Shown one piece after another: positions 8,749-16,690 of a DNA stretch of 64,000 bases (its first letter is position 1; the number at the start of each line of letters is the position of its first letter). The notes under the pieces are model-generated. The model did no database searches and was not told the DNA's origin. It was given only the letters and a program-made list of their open reading frames with translations. The position numbers were made by a program, and so were the translations under genes. This stretch comes from Arthrobacter citreus. Lineage in GTDB: Bacteria; Actinomycetota; Actinomycetes; Actinomycetales; Micrococcaceae. The stretch is from assembly GCF_009192745.1 (NCBI RefSeq), contig NZ_VTFV01000009.1, forward strand, positions 1-64,000. The letters run 5' to 3'.

Positions 8749-9450
8749 ATGAACAACATCCTGATGGTTGTCTCAGCCGCTGACTCCCTCACCATGAAGG
8801 ACGGCTCCGAACACCCCACCGGCTTCTGGGCCGAAGAACTGGTTGAAGCCCACCGCACGCTGGTCGAAGCCGGTCACCGCATCACCTTCGCCACCCCCGG
8901 TGCCAAGGCCCCCACCGTGGATGCGATCAGCCTCCAGCCCGACCAAGCCGGTGGAGAAGAAAAGGCCGCACACCTGAAGTCCTACCTCGAAGAACTGCGT
9001 CCGGAACTGGATGCACCCATGGCGCTGGCCGACGTCGCGCCCCTGGAATACGACGCCGTCGTGATTCCGGGCGGGCACGGTCCCATGGCAGACCTGGCCA
9101 CCGACTGGGACATGGGACGGATCCTGATTGCAGCCAATGACGCCGGCATGCTGATTGCCCCGTTCTGCCACGGCCCGGCAGCGCTGCTCAGTGCCGAAAC
9201 CCCGGAAACCGGCTTCGCGTTCTCCGGCCGCAGGCTCACCGTCTTCACCAACGAAGAGGAACTGAACGGCGGCACCGGGGAAAACACGCCCTGGATGGTT
9301 GCTGACGCACTGGCTGAAAAGGGTGCCGTGGTCGATTCCGGTCCCGCCTGGGAGAGCTTCGTGGTTACCGACGGCAACCTGATCACCGGTCAGAACCCCC
9401 AGTCCAGCGTGGATGTGGCCCGCCAGGTCCTCGCCTCCCTGCCCAGCTAG
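8749..9450 (+). CDS. DJ-1/PfpI family (type 1 glutamine amidotransferase-like) protein
   Basis: Class I GATase-fold protein of 233 aa resembling the Hsp31/YajL-type glyoxalase III and chaperone group. The nucleophile elbow is APFCHGPAALL (Cys followed by His) and the acidic partner region is IPGGHGPMADL. An AGGAAGGA box precedes the ATG. It follows the aldo/keto reductase closely, and the two could share a transcript dealing with reactive carbonyls, which is inference. Members of this family differ in activity (deglycase, glyoxalase, protease), so only the fold is asserted. Confidence 0.85.
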   Translation: MNNILMVVSAADSLTMKDGSEHPTGFWAEELVEAHRTLVEAGHRITFATPGAKAPTVDAISLQPDQAGGEEKAAHLKSYLEELRPELDAPMALADVAPLEYDAVVIPGGHGPMADLATDWDMGRILIAANDAGMLIAPFCHGPAALLSAETPETGFAFSGRRLTVFTNEEELNGGTGENTPWMVADALAEKGAVVDSGPAWESFVVTDGNLITGQNPQSSVDVARQVLASLPS

Positions 9451-9470
9451 ATCTTTGGCAGACTAAAGCC

Positions 9471-10313
9471 ATGACTGTCCTGATTGCCGGCTGCGGCGAC
9501 CTGGGCACGGAAGCCGGCCTGCGGTTCGCCGCGGCCGGCTTTTCCGTGCTGGGCTGGCGCCGTTCGCCCGAGAAGATTCCCGCTCCCCTCACCGGCCAGG
9601 CTGCCGACCTGACCGGCTCGCTGCCTCCCGTCCCCGCGGATACCGAAGTCGTCGTGATTTCAACGGCCGCCGGGGAACGTTCCGAGGCTGCGTACCGGTC
9701 CGCCTACGTGGACGGTACCGCCAATGTGCTGGATGCCCTGGAGCGCGACGGCGTGCATCCGCGCCGGATCCTCTTCGTGTCCTCCACTGCGGTCTACGGC
9801 GACGCCGGCGGCGGCTGGCTGGATGAAGATTCCCCCACGGCACCCGCGTCGGTGACCGGCGCCGTCATCCGCGAAGCCGAGGACCTGCTGCATGCCCGCC
9901 GGCCGGACGCCATGGTGCTGCGCCTGGCGGGGATTTACGGACCCGGACGCACGCGGCTGATCGACCAGGTCCGTGCCGGGGCACCTGATCCGGGCACCGG
10001 CCAGCTGACCAACCGGATCCACCGGGATGATGCCGCCGCGGCGATCGTGCACCTTACTACCGCGGTCGCCGAGCCCGCTCCGCTGTATCTGGGGGTGGAC
10101 GACGAGCCCGTGGAACAGCGCGAGGTGCTCCGGTTCCTGGCCGGGGAACTCGGCACCGAGCTGGGACCGGCCGCGCCGTCGTCCTCATCCCGCGGCGGAA
10201 ACCGCCGCCTGTCCAACGCCCGGCTGCGTTCCACCGGATTCGGATTCACCTACCCGACGTTCCGGGAAGGCTACCGTGCGGTGCTGGCCGGGCACGGGGT
10301 GCGGCACGGCTGA
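9471..10313 (+). CDS. NAD-dependent epimerase/dehydratase (extended SDR, YeeZ-like)
   Basis: Rossmann-fold protein with an N-terminal dinucleotide motif, LIAGCGDLG, in the atypical spacing seen in YeeZ-type SDRs. It also carries FVSSTAVYGD (Ser and Tyr of the SDR active site) and LRLAGIYGPGR, a conserved extended-SDR stretch. It has 280 aa. The spacing from the DJ-1 gene is only 20 nt, so co-transcription is plausible. The usual YxxxK lysine is not obvious after the Tyr, which is common in this subgroup and leaves the catalytic activity uncertain. Confidence 0.85.
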   Translation: MTVLIAGCGDLGTEAGLRFAAAGFSVLGWRRSPEKIPAPLTGQAADLTGSLPPVPADTEVVVISTAAGERSEAAYRSAYVDGTANVLDALERDGVHPRRILFVSSTAVYGDAGGGWLDEDSPTAPASVTGAVIREAEDLLHARRPDAMVLRLAGIYGPGRTRLIDQVRAGAPDPGTGQLTNRIHRDDAAAAIVHLTTAVAEPAPLYLGVDDEPVEQREVLRFLAGELGTELGPAAPSSSSRGGNRRLSNARLRSTGFGFTYPTFREGYRAVLAGHGVRHG

Positions 10314-10340
10314 GCAGTGCGGGGCGGGGCCTGCGCCGCG

Positions 10341-11813
10341 TTACAGCTGCGGGTACCGTCCCGCCCAGGGGCGAAGCACCTCGATGGCAGCACCCACACG
10401 GAAGACGGACTCCTCCGCAAACGGGTGGCCCACCACCTGCACACCGGTGGGGACGCCGTCGGCTCCGAACCCGGAGGGCACGGCCAGGACCGGGCAGCGG
10501 TTGGCGATGTTGAACGGTGCGGTCAGGTGCCCTTCCCAGTAGTGCTGCAGCCGGGTTCCAGCCACCTCGATGCCGTCAAGGTAATCGGCATCCGCGGCCA
10601 GTGATCCCGCTCCCGAAGTGGGGCAGAGCAGCACATCGAAACCGGCCATTGCCGTTGCCAGCTCCGACTGGATCTTCGCCTCCGCCGCCAGCCCTTCAAC
10701 CAGGGTGCTGCGCTGCGCAGCCGCCCGGGCGTCTGCCATGAACCGGCGGGTGTAGGCGGCCAGCGAGTCTTCGGTCCCGGCTGTGGCTTCCTCCATGGCC
10801 GGCCCCAGGATGTGGCCAAAGTGGGTGAAGATTGTGTCCCGGATACCGGCGGTGGTCCATGGGAGTTCCACTTCTTCCACCACGGCTCCGGCTGCCTGCA
10901 GTGCGGCGGCAACGGCACGGGTGTTGGCTTCGACTGCAGTGTCCAGCGGATAGTCCCCCAGCCGCAGGCAGAGTGCCACGCGCAGCCCGGCTGCGTTTCC
11001 GGCGTCGGGATAGCCCAGCGGCAGCGTGCCCGGCCCGCCGAAGGAGGCGTGGTCCCCCGGGTGCCGGCCGGACATCACGTTGGCCAGCAGCGCGGTGTCC
11101 GCAACGGTACGCGCCATGGGTCCGTCTCCGCGGTACCAGTCGGCGGACAGCGGAGCCAACCCGGGAATCCTGCCATAGGGGGCCTTGTACCCCACGGTCC
11201 CGGTGAAGGCCGCCGGAAGCCGGGTGGACCCCGCGATGTCCGACGCCGTTGCCAGCGGCGCCAGGCCGGCGGCCAGTGCAGCTCCCGCTCCGCCGGAGGA
11301 CCCGCCGGGTGAGCGGTCCAGGTTCCACGGATTGCGCGTGACGCCCCACATGGGGCTGTGCGTCACCGTAGCGCAGCTGAACTCCGGTGACGTGGTGCGG
11401 GCGTGCATTATTCCCCCGGCAGCACGGATGCGCTCCACCACGGGATGGTCGGCCGCGGCTACGGTAGCGGCCTGGGCAAGCAGTCCCTGGGAGAAGCTGC
11501 GCCCGGCCAGGGCGTGCTTCTCCTTGGTCGCCACGGGCAGTCCCAGCAGCGGCCGCTGGCCGGCACTTCCGCGCAGATACGCCGCTTCGGCTTCCCTCGC
11601 CTGCACCATGGCGTCGTCGAACAGCGTTTCAGTGAAGGCGTTCACGGCCTGGTTCGCAGTGTCCGCGCGCTCCGCTACGGCGGTCAGCAGTTCCACGGGC
11701 GAGAGGGTGCCGGAGCGGAAATGCTCCAGCGAAGTGACGGCGTCCAGGTAGTGCAGCGGCGCCTCCCCTGCCGGGCGTGCGGACAGGTCTTCGCCGGTGG
11801 CCGGTGTGCTCAT
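10341..11813 (-). CDS. Amidase (amidase signature family)
   Basis: Ser-cisSer-Lys hydrolase of 490 aa cleaving carboxylic amides or related C-N bonds. The Lys of the triad lies in VATKEKHAL, the glycine/serine-rich core is SPGGSSGGAGAALAAG, and the nucleophile region is SDIAGSTRLPAAFTG. It overlaps the upstream hydrolase gene by 4 nt (ATGA), and that gene in turn follows an MFS transporter. The trio therefore looks like an import-and-hydrolyse operon for an amide or ureide. Candidate substrates are carbamoyl amino acids, allophanate-like compounds or aryl amides; none is favoured by the sequence. Confidence 0.92.
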   Translation of the reverse strand: MSTPATGEDLSARPAGEAPLHYLDAVTSLEHFRSGTLSPVELLTAVAERADTANQAVNAFTETLFDDAMVQAREAEAAYLRGSAGQRPLLGLPVATKEKHALAGRSFSQGLLAQAATVAAADHPVVERIRAAGGIMHARTTSPEFSCATVTHSPMWGVTRNPWNLDRSPGGSSGGAGAALAAGLAPLATASDIAGSTRLPAAFTGTVGYKAPYGRIPGLAPLSADWYRGDGPMARTVADTALLANVMSGRHPGDHASFGGPGTLPLGYPDAGNAAGLRVALCLRLGDYPLDTAVEANTRAVAAALQAAGAVVEEVELPWTTAGIRDTIFTHFGHILGPAMEEATAGTEDSLAAYTRRFMADARAAAQRSTLVEGLAAEAKIQSELATAMAGFDVLLCPTSGAGSLAADADYLDGIEVAGTRLQHYWEGHLTAPFNIANRCPVLAVPSGFGADGVPTGVQVVGHPFAEESVFRVGAAIEVLRPWAGRYPQL

Positions 11814-13069
11814 GCTGCCGGACCCGTGGCCTGGTCCGTCATGGCACCGTGCACGAGCTTCCAGCCGACTTCGGTGAGCGCTTCCAGTCCGGCAACCATG
11901 TCCTCGTCCTTGGTGAACTCGCGCTCACAGTGAGAGACCCCGTCCACGGAGGGAATGAAGAGCATGACGGTGGGCGCAATGCGGTTCAGCGCCACCGAAT
12001 CGTGCCCGGCCATGGTCTGGATCCGGCGGATCCCCAGCCCCAGCTCAGCGGCAACCTTCTCCGCCAGCTCCAGCCCTTCCTCGGGGTAGTACTGGATGCC
12101 GCGGATATCGAAGTCGTTCACGTTGATGGTGATGTCGTGTTCCCGGGCAATGGCGTCGATGTCGGCGAGCAGGGATGCGCGGGCTTCGCTGACGATTTCC
12201 GGTGATGCCGAGCGCAGGTCCGCCACCAGGTGGACCCGGCGGGCGACGACGATCGGCGAGTTCGGTTCCAGGGTCATCCGGCCCACCGAGGACACCAGTG
12301 CTTCTTCGGCGAACTTCTTCGTCACGTCGTGGACCAGCAGCACCACCTTGGACGCCGCCACCAGGGCATCGTGGCGGTCTGCCATGGCAGTGGCGCCGGT
12401 GTGCGACTGTTCGCCGAGCACCTCGATGTCCAGTTTCTGGGTGTACCAGGAATAGTCGACGGCGCCGAGCGGCAGCTGCTCGCGTTCCAGGATGCGGCCC
12501 TGCTCAATGTGGATTTCCGCGTAGCTGGCCACTTCCGGCCGCTCATCCGTGCCGAGGTAGCCGATTCCGGACAGGGCGTCCCGGACGGAAACCCCGGCAA
12601 GGTCACGGACCTCCAGCATGGCTGCTTCATCCATGAGCCCGGCAAACACGGAACTGCCCATGATGGACGGGGCGAACCGCCCGCCTTCCTCGTTGAACCA
12701 GTTCACAACCGCCAGGTTGAAGACCGGAGTTCCAGCGCCGGACTGAAGGCGCTCGGTGATCCGGGAGGCGGCGTGCAGGCCGGCGATCACGCCGTACGCG
12801 CCGTCGAACCGGCCGCCCAGCGGCTGGCTGTCCAGGTGCGAGCCAACCAGCACGTACGGTGCGCCGGGAACCAGCTCGATCAGCGCGAACATGTTGCCGA
12901 TGCTGTCCACACGCACCTCCCAGCCGCGGGCCTCGGCGTAGGCGGCAAACCAGTCCCTGGTCAGCTTGTCTTCAGCGGTGGCTGCTTGCCGGTCGACGCC
13001 GTTGGCTTCGGTGGCGCCAATGGCGGCGACGTCGTGGAAATCCTTCAGGAAGGCCTGGGATGAAGTCAT
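11810..13069 (-). CDS. M20-family Zn-dependent hydrolase (N-carbamoyl-L-amino-acid hydrolase / allantoate amidohydrolase-like)
   Basis: Binuclear metal amidohydrolase of 419 aa. Metal-binding motifs in order are VGSHLDSQPLGGRFDGAYGV (His and bridging Asp), NWFNEEGGRFAPSIMGS (Glu pair), EIHIEQGRILE (His) and, near the C-terminus, AGHDSVALNRIAPTVMLFIPSVDGVSHCE (His). This set is diagnostic of the AllC/HyuC/beta-ureidopropionase group. Coupling to an amidase suggests stepwise removal of carbamoyl and amide nitrogen. Which of the three classical substrates it takes cannot be read from the motifs. Confidence 0.92.
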   Translation of the reverse strand: MTSSQAFLKDFHDVAAIGATEANGVDRQAATAEDKLTRDWFAAYAEARGWEVRVDSIGNMFALIELVPGAPYVLVGSHLDSQPLGGRFDGAYGVIAGLHAASRITERLQSGAGTPVFNLAVVNWFNEEGGRFAPSIMGSSVFAGLMDEAAMLEVRDLAGVSVRDALSGIGYLGTDERPEVASYAEIHIEQGRILEREQLPLGAVDYSWYTQKLDIEVLGEQSHTGATAMADRHDALVAASKVVLLVHDVTKKFAEEALVSSVGRMTLEPNSPIVVARRVHLVADLRSASPEIVSEARASLLADIDAIAREHDITINVNDFDIRGIQYYPEEGLELAEKVAAELGLGIRRIQTMAGHDSVALNRIAPTVMLFIPSVDGVSHCEREFTKDEDMVAGLEALTEVGWKLVHGAMTDQATGPAA

Positions 13070-13124
13070 GGTTTCTTTCCTTTGATTCAGGCGGGCTTGA
13101 TCCGTGCGGCTGTACCGAGCGGCG

Positions 13125-14468
13125 CTAGCCCATGCGGCCGCGGGTTTCCGGCACTTTGGTGAGGGTGAGCAGCAGCAGCACGATCACGGCTGCAGCACTC
13201 ATGTAGAAGCCCGGCGAGTACGCCACGTCCGTCGCGGCTACCAGTGCGGTGCCCACGAACGGGGCGGTCCCGCCAAAGATGGCATAGGCAACGTTGTAGC
13301 TGATGGCTGCGGAGGTGAAGCGGGTCTTGGTGGTGAAGATTTCCACGAAGAACGTGTAGCAGCCGCCGCCGTAGATGCAGAGCGGCATGACGAAGAGCAG
13401 CTGGCCCAGGATGGCCAGTCCCAGCACGCCGCTGGTCACCAGCATGAAGCAGGGAACCGCGAAGACGGCCAGTGCTGCCGAACCGGCAATCAGCATGGGC
13501 TTGCGGCCAACCCGGTCGCCGATGATTCCGCCCAGCGGCAGGAGCAGTGCGTAGAACGCCATGGCTGCGGCGTTGGCGAGCAGCGACTGGTCACGGCTGA
13601 GGTTGCCGGTGGTCTGGACGTAGGAGACGAAGTACCCGGAAAGGAAGTAGAAGCCCATTGCCGTGAGGCCCATGACGAAGATGACCTGCAGCATACGGAC
13701 CTTGTTGGTGCGGAAGGTCTCGCGGATGGGGCTGTATTCCTTGGTCTGGTTTTTGGCCAGGACTGCCTTGAAGACTTCGCTTTCCTCGGTCTTGGCGCGG
13801 ATCCACAGGCCGAAGAGGGACAGCGGCAGTGCCAGCAGGAACGGGATGCGCCATCCCCAGCTCTGGAAGTCGGCGTCGCTCATGGACTGGCTGAGGATCA
13901 GGATCAGCGTTCCGGCCACCACGGAGGGCAGCGCGGTGGCTGCGAGGGTGATGTTGAGCCAGAAGCCGCGGCGGTTCGCCGGTGCGTGTTCAAAGACGAA
14001 CGACGGCGCACCCACCGATTCACCGCCGGCCGAGAAGCCCTGCACCAGCCGGCAAAGCACCAGCAGGGCCGGAGCCAGCGCACCAATGGTGGCGTAGGTC
14101 GGCAGCAGTCCGATGGCTGCAGTCGCCGCACCAATGGAGACAAGCGTGATGTAGAGGACCCTGCGCCGGCCGATCTTGTCGCCCAGGGCACCGAAGAATA
14201 GTCCGCCCAGCGGCCTGATCAGGAAGGCGACGCCGAACGTGGCAAAAGTGGACAGCAGCCCGATGAAGGCGCTTTCGCTGGGGAAGAAGAGCTGGGAAAG
14301 GACCACGGCTGAGAGGCCGTAGAGGGCGAAGTCGTAGAACTCGATGAACTGGCCAACGCTGCCGCCGGCCAGGACACGCTTCTGCATGCCTGTAATGCGG
14401 GGCTTGGCACCTTCCGCCGGAGCGGACTGGACACTGGTGTCGTGCGGAGTCACTTCGTTCGTAGTCAT
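13125..14468 (-). CDS. MFS transporter, metabolite:H+ symporter (MHS) type
   Basis: Twelve-helix secondary importer of 447 aa. The MHS-type opening VGQFIEFYDFALYGLSAVV is followed by the loop 2-3 motif GGLFFGALGDKIGRRRVLYITL and the N-domain motif LVLCRLVQGFSAGGESVGAPSFVFE. The family takes up organic acids, betaines and other zwitterions with protons. The ATG at 14468 (MTTNEV) is preferred over one 18 nt upstream. It is the first gene of the transporter-hydrolase-amidase operon and is preceded by a long leader containing a LysR-type box. Confidence 0.92.
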   Translation of the reverse strand: MTTNEVTPHDTSVQSAPAEGAKPRITGMQKRVLAGGSVGQFIEFYDFALYGLSAVVLSQLFFPSESAFIGLLSTFATFGVAFLIRPLGGLFFGALGDKIGRRRVLYITLVSIGAATAAIGLLPTYATIGALAPALLVLCRLVQGFSAGGESVGAPSFVFEHAPANRRGFWLNITLAATALPSVVAGTLILILSQSMSDADFQSWGWRIPFLLALPLSLFGLWIRAKTEESEVFKAVLAKNQTKEYSPIRETFRTNKVRMLQVIFVMGLTAMGFYFLSGYFVSYVQTTGNLSRDQSLLANAAAMAFYALLLPLGGIIGDRVGRKPMLIAGSAALAVFAVPCFMLVTSGVLGLAILGQLLFVMPLCIYGGGCYTFFVEIFTTKTRFTSAAISYNVAYAIFGGTAPFVGTALVAATDVAYSPGFYMSAAAVIVLLLLTLTKVPETRGRMG

Positions 14469-14797
14469 GAAAGCCACCGTACGCAAACCGGGTTTAGGCT
14501 CCGTTGCCCGCGGTTTCCGGAACGTAACGTCTGGCTGGAGGTTGTGTCGGCAGTGTTTCCCGCTGCCGGTCCGGTCTGCGCGGATTGTGTAATGCCGCGG
14601 AAACGTGGTTCTGAACTGTTCAACTGCACTCCTGGGGATCGGCGCCGGTCAGCAGCCGTGTTCTCCGCGTCGTTGCGGGGATGGGGCGGCGTGCTGCCGG
14701 CAGGGCAGAGATGATGATGGGTCCACTCTGGTGACCTGCGTCACAGATGTCCAGTTGATGTTTATGAAGCGTGTGATCGATTTCGTCGATGCGAGGA
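14469..14797. other. 329-bp non-coding region: leader of the MFS-hydrolase-amidase operon
   Basis: I see no credible gene in this stretch on either strand; the short open frames lack family features. It separates the end of the LysR gene from the start of the MFS gene on the same strand and must hold the operon promoter. A 15-bp T-N11-A inverted repeat at its LysR-proximal end is the only clear regulatory feature. Confidence 0.6.
14776..14790. promoter_or_regulatory. Candidate LysR-type box (ATCGA-N5-TCGAT)
   Basis: ATCGA at 14776-14780 and TCGAT at 14786-14790 form a perfect 5-bp inverted repeat with a 5-bp spacer, matching the T-N11-A rule for LysR-type recognition boxes. It sits immediately beyond the LysR stop codon and about 310 bp upstream of the MFS start, which is far for a direct activation site. 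A short match like this could be chance in GC-rich DNA. Confidence 0.35.
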
Positions 14798-15712
14798 TCA
14801 GCGATCTGCGCCGTACAGCCGCCCGCACACCGCCTCAAAAGCCAGGGCCCGGCGGGTGGGGCGAACCCCGGCCGGCCGAACCAGCATGACTTCGATTCCG
14901 GGAACATCATCGGTGAGCCGAAGCGGAACAACCCGGCCTCCGGCATAGGTCTGGTCATGGTGCAGCCGCTGGTTCAGCACCGAATAGCCGTGCCCCCGTC
15001 CAACGAAGGACCGCACGGTTTCATAGCCCGAGGCACGGTGGCGGATCTTCGGGCGGACGCCGGCGGCGGCAAACAGGCTCATGAAGTACTCACGGGTGTG
15101 CGGCAGGTCAAGCAGGATCATCGGTTCGTCTGCGAGCTGCGCCAGTGATACTTCACCGTCCGGGCTGGCGGCCAGGGGATGGCTTTCCGCCACGAGCACA
15201 TGGGCAGTTATCCGCTCCACCACCTTGGTGGTGAAGCCTTCGTCCAGCCCCAGACCGTACATCAGCGCCAGTTCGCACTCGCCATCCAGCAATGAGCGCC
15301 GGAGGTATTCCTGGTCTCCTTCCAGGAAAGAAATCTGCACTTCCGGGTGGGCCGTTTCGAAGGCCTGCAGGATCACCGGGGCACGGAAGGGTGCCAGCGG
15401 AGCAAAGACTCCCACACGCAGTTCACCCGTGAGTGCGTCCGAGTAGCCGCGCGCCGCTTCATAGAGTGCATCGGCTTCTTCCAGGAAGGGTGCCAGGTCC
15501 TTGGCGAACTGCCGGCCAGCCGCGGTCAGCCGCATTCCCCGCTGCCGTCCGCGGATAAAGAGCTGGACGTCGAGGTCTTTCTCCAGCTGCGAGATCGCGG
15601 CAGAGAGCGCAGACTGGGTGACATTGAGTTCCCGGGACGCCGCAGTCATGCTCTCTGCCGCTGCCACCGCCGAGAAGTAGCGCAGCTGCACCAGGGTAAA
15701 CGGTTTGGCCAT
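14798..15712 (-). CDS. LysR-family transcriptional regulator
   Basis: The 304-aa regulator has an N-terminal winged helix (FTLVQLRYFSAVAAAESMTAASRELNVTQSALSAAISQLE, residues about 4-45) and a periplasmic-binding-like effector domain (LRVGVFAPLAPFRAPVIL onward). The start MAKPFTL at 15712 is chosen because the preceding 18 residues of open frame are not LysR-like. It lies directly upstream of, and on the same strand as, the MFS-M20-amidase operon, so it is the probable regulator of that operon. The effector would be the imported amide or ureide. This linkage is inferred from position. Confidence 0.92.
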   Translation of the reverse strand: MAKPFTLVQLRYFSAVAAAESMTAASRELNVTQSALSAAISQLEKDLDVQLFIRGRQRGMRLTAAGRQFAKDLAPFLEEADALYEAARGYSDALTGELRVGVFAPLAPFRAPVILQAFETAHPEVQISFLEGDQEYLRRSLLDGECELALMYGLGLDEGFTTKVVERITAHVLVAESHPLAASPDGEVSLAQLADEPMILLDLPHTREYFMSLFAAAGVRPKIRHRASGYETVRSFVGRGHGYSVLNQRLHHDQTYAGGRVVPLRLTDDVPGIEVMLVRPAGVRPTRRALAFEAVCGRLYGADR

Positions 15713-15756
15713 GTGCCCATCCTGCCAGTCCGGCGTGCGGCAGCGCGGTGCATGAC

Positions 15757-15815
15757 GCGGGCGCACTTTCGCGGGCGCACTTTCGCGGGCGCCGAGATGT
15801 CGACGCCGAGATGTC
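15757..15815. repeat. Short 14-bp tandem repeats between LysR and DUF2848 genes
   Basis: GCGGGCGCACTTTC occurs at 15757-15770 and again at 15771-15784, followed by a partial third copy. Then GCCGAGATGTC occurs at 15791-15801 and 15805-15815, also with a 14-bp period. No coding function is seen. The unit size is probably a record of replication slippage. Confidence 0.6.
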
Positions 15816-15865
15816 CGGGCACGGCCGTGCAGGTGGTGCTTCGAGCCGTGCCCTGACTGCGGCAG

Positions 15866-16552
15866 TTAGCCGATGGGTTCGGCCATCCGGCGCACGCCGT
15901 AGCTCAGCGAGAGGGCCTCGCCGGTTACGGGGTCGGCCATTTCAACCTTCCAGCTTCGGGCAAACTGGTCCACTCCGTGCAGCATGGCCACGGTGCCGGA
16001 GATCAGGACCGTTCCGGGCTTGTCCAGGCCGCGCTCCGCCAGGATGTCCAGCCAGTAGTCGGGCGTCAGCAGGGCTGCCAGGGAACTGTCCTGGATCAGC
16101 GTGTCCGGGTCCTCGCCGGCACCGACCCAGGCTTTCAGCGTGATCTCGTCCAGGTGGTCCCGCACGTCGTCCAGCCGCCAGGCCCTGCGGCCGAGGACGT
16201 CGGGGCTGGCATTCTTGCTCCAGGCCACGCCGTGGACTTCAAGGTCGCGGTCCGTGTGGTCGCAGGCCACGGTGAGCAGGGTTCCGGCGTCGGAGATGAC
16301 CAGTGCCCATTCAGCTTCGCCGGAAGTCTTGCCATGCTGCACACTGACTTCCTCGACCTGCTGGGCAAGGTACGGGGAAACCGGGTAAAGCGCGGGAGTT
16401 ACCGAGGGGCCGGGCACGCCAAGCTCTGCCAGTTCCTTGATGTGGGCCTGGACTTCGTCCTGTTCCCGGCCTGCGTAACCGGCGTTGAGCAGGTGCTTTA
16501 CGTCAACGGCAACCGTGGTGCCGTCCGGAAGTTCAAAGTTCAGCGTTGTCAT
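15866..16552 (-). CDS. DUF2848 family protein (fumarylacetoacetase-like fold)
   Basis: Uncharacterised 228-aa protein. The opening MTTLNFELPDGTTVAVDVKHLLNAGYAGR and the internal KPGTVLISGTVAMLHGVDQFARSWKVEMADPVTG match DUF2848, which belongs to the FAH/hydratase-like group. FAH relatives hydrolyse or decarboxylate acyl-pyruvate-like compounds with a divalent metal. The ATG at 16552 has a GAAGGG box; upstream in-frame ATGs lie over the operator and are not used. It is divergent from an MHS transporter and shares a TGTATACA operator with it, so it likely acts on the compound that transporter imports. The function is unknown. Confidence 0.8.
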   Translation of the reverse strand: MTTLNFELPDGTTVAVDVKHLLNAGYAGREQDEVQAHIKELAELGVPGPSVTPALYPVSPYLAQQVEEVSVQHGKTSGEAEWALVISDAGTLLTVACDHTDRDLEVHGVAWSKNASPDVLGRRAWRLDDVRDHLDEITLKAWVGAGEDPDTLIQDSSLAALLTPDYWLDILAERGLDKPGTVLISGTVAMLHGVDQFARSWKVEMADPVTGEALSLSYGVRRMAEPIG

Positions 16553-16624
16553 GATGTGGCCCTTCGGAAGAGAGATTTTACAAACCGGAAATGGAAACCC
16601 TCGCCAATCTACATGAAGTATGCG

Positions 16625-16638
16625 TAATGTATACATCG
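16625..16638. promoter_or_regulatory. Candidate GntR/FadR operator in the DUF2848-MFS divergent promoter
   Basis: TAATGTATACATCG contains the perfect palindrome ATGTATACAT (16627-16636). The same TATGTATACA core, or its ATGTATACA form, recurs at 18708-18716 beside the GntR gene. FadR-subfamily GntR repressors are known to use TNGTATACNA-type sites. Its position between divergent genes would allow control of both. Confidence 0.7.
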
Positions 16639-16690
16639 TTCATCCAAGTGGCTTGCATCACTCCCGTCCATACCCCGGAGGTCCAACACC

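Noticed and set aside
15713-15865. A gene between LysR and DUF2848
   Set aside because: Only 153 bp, filled by 14-bp tandem repeats; open frames are repeat artefacts.
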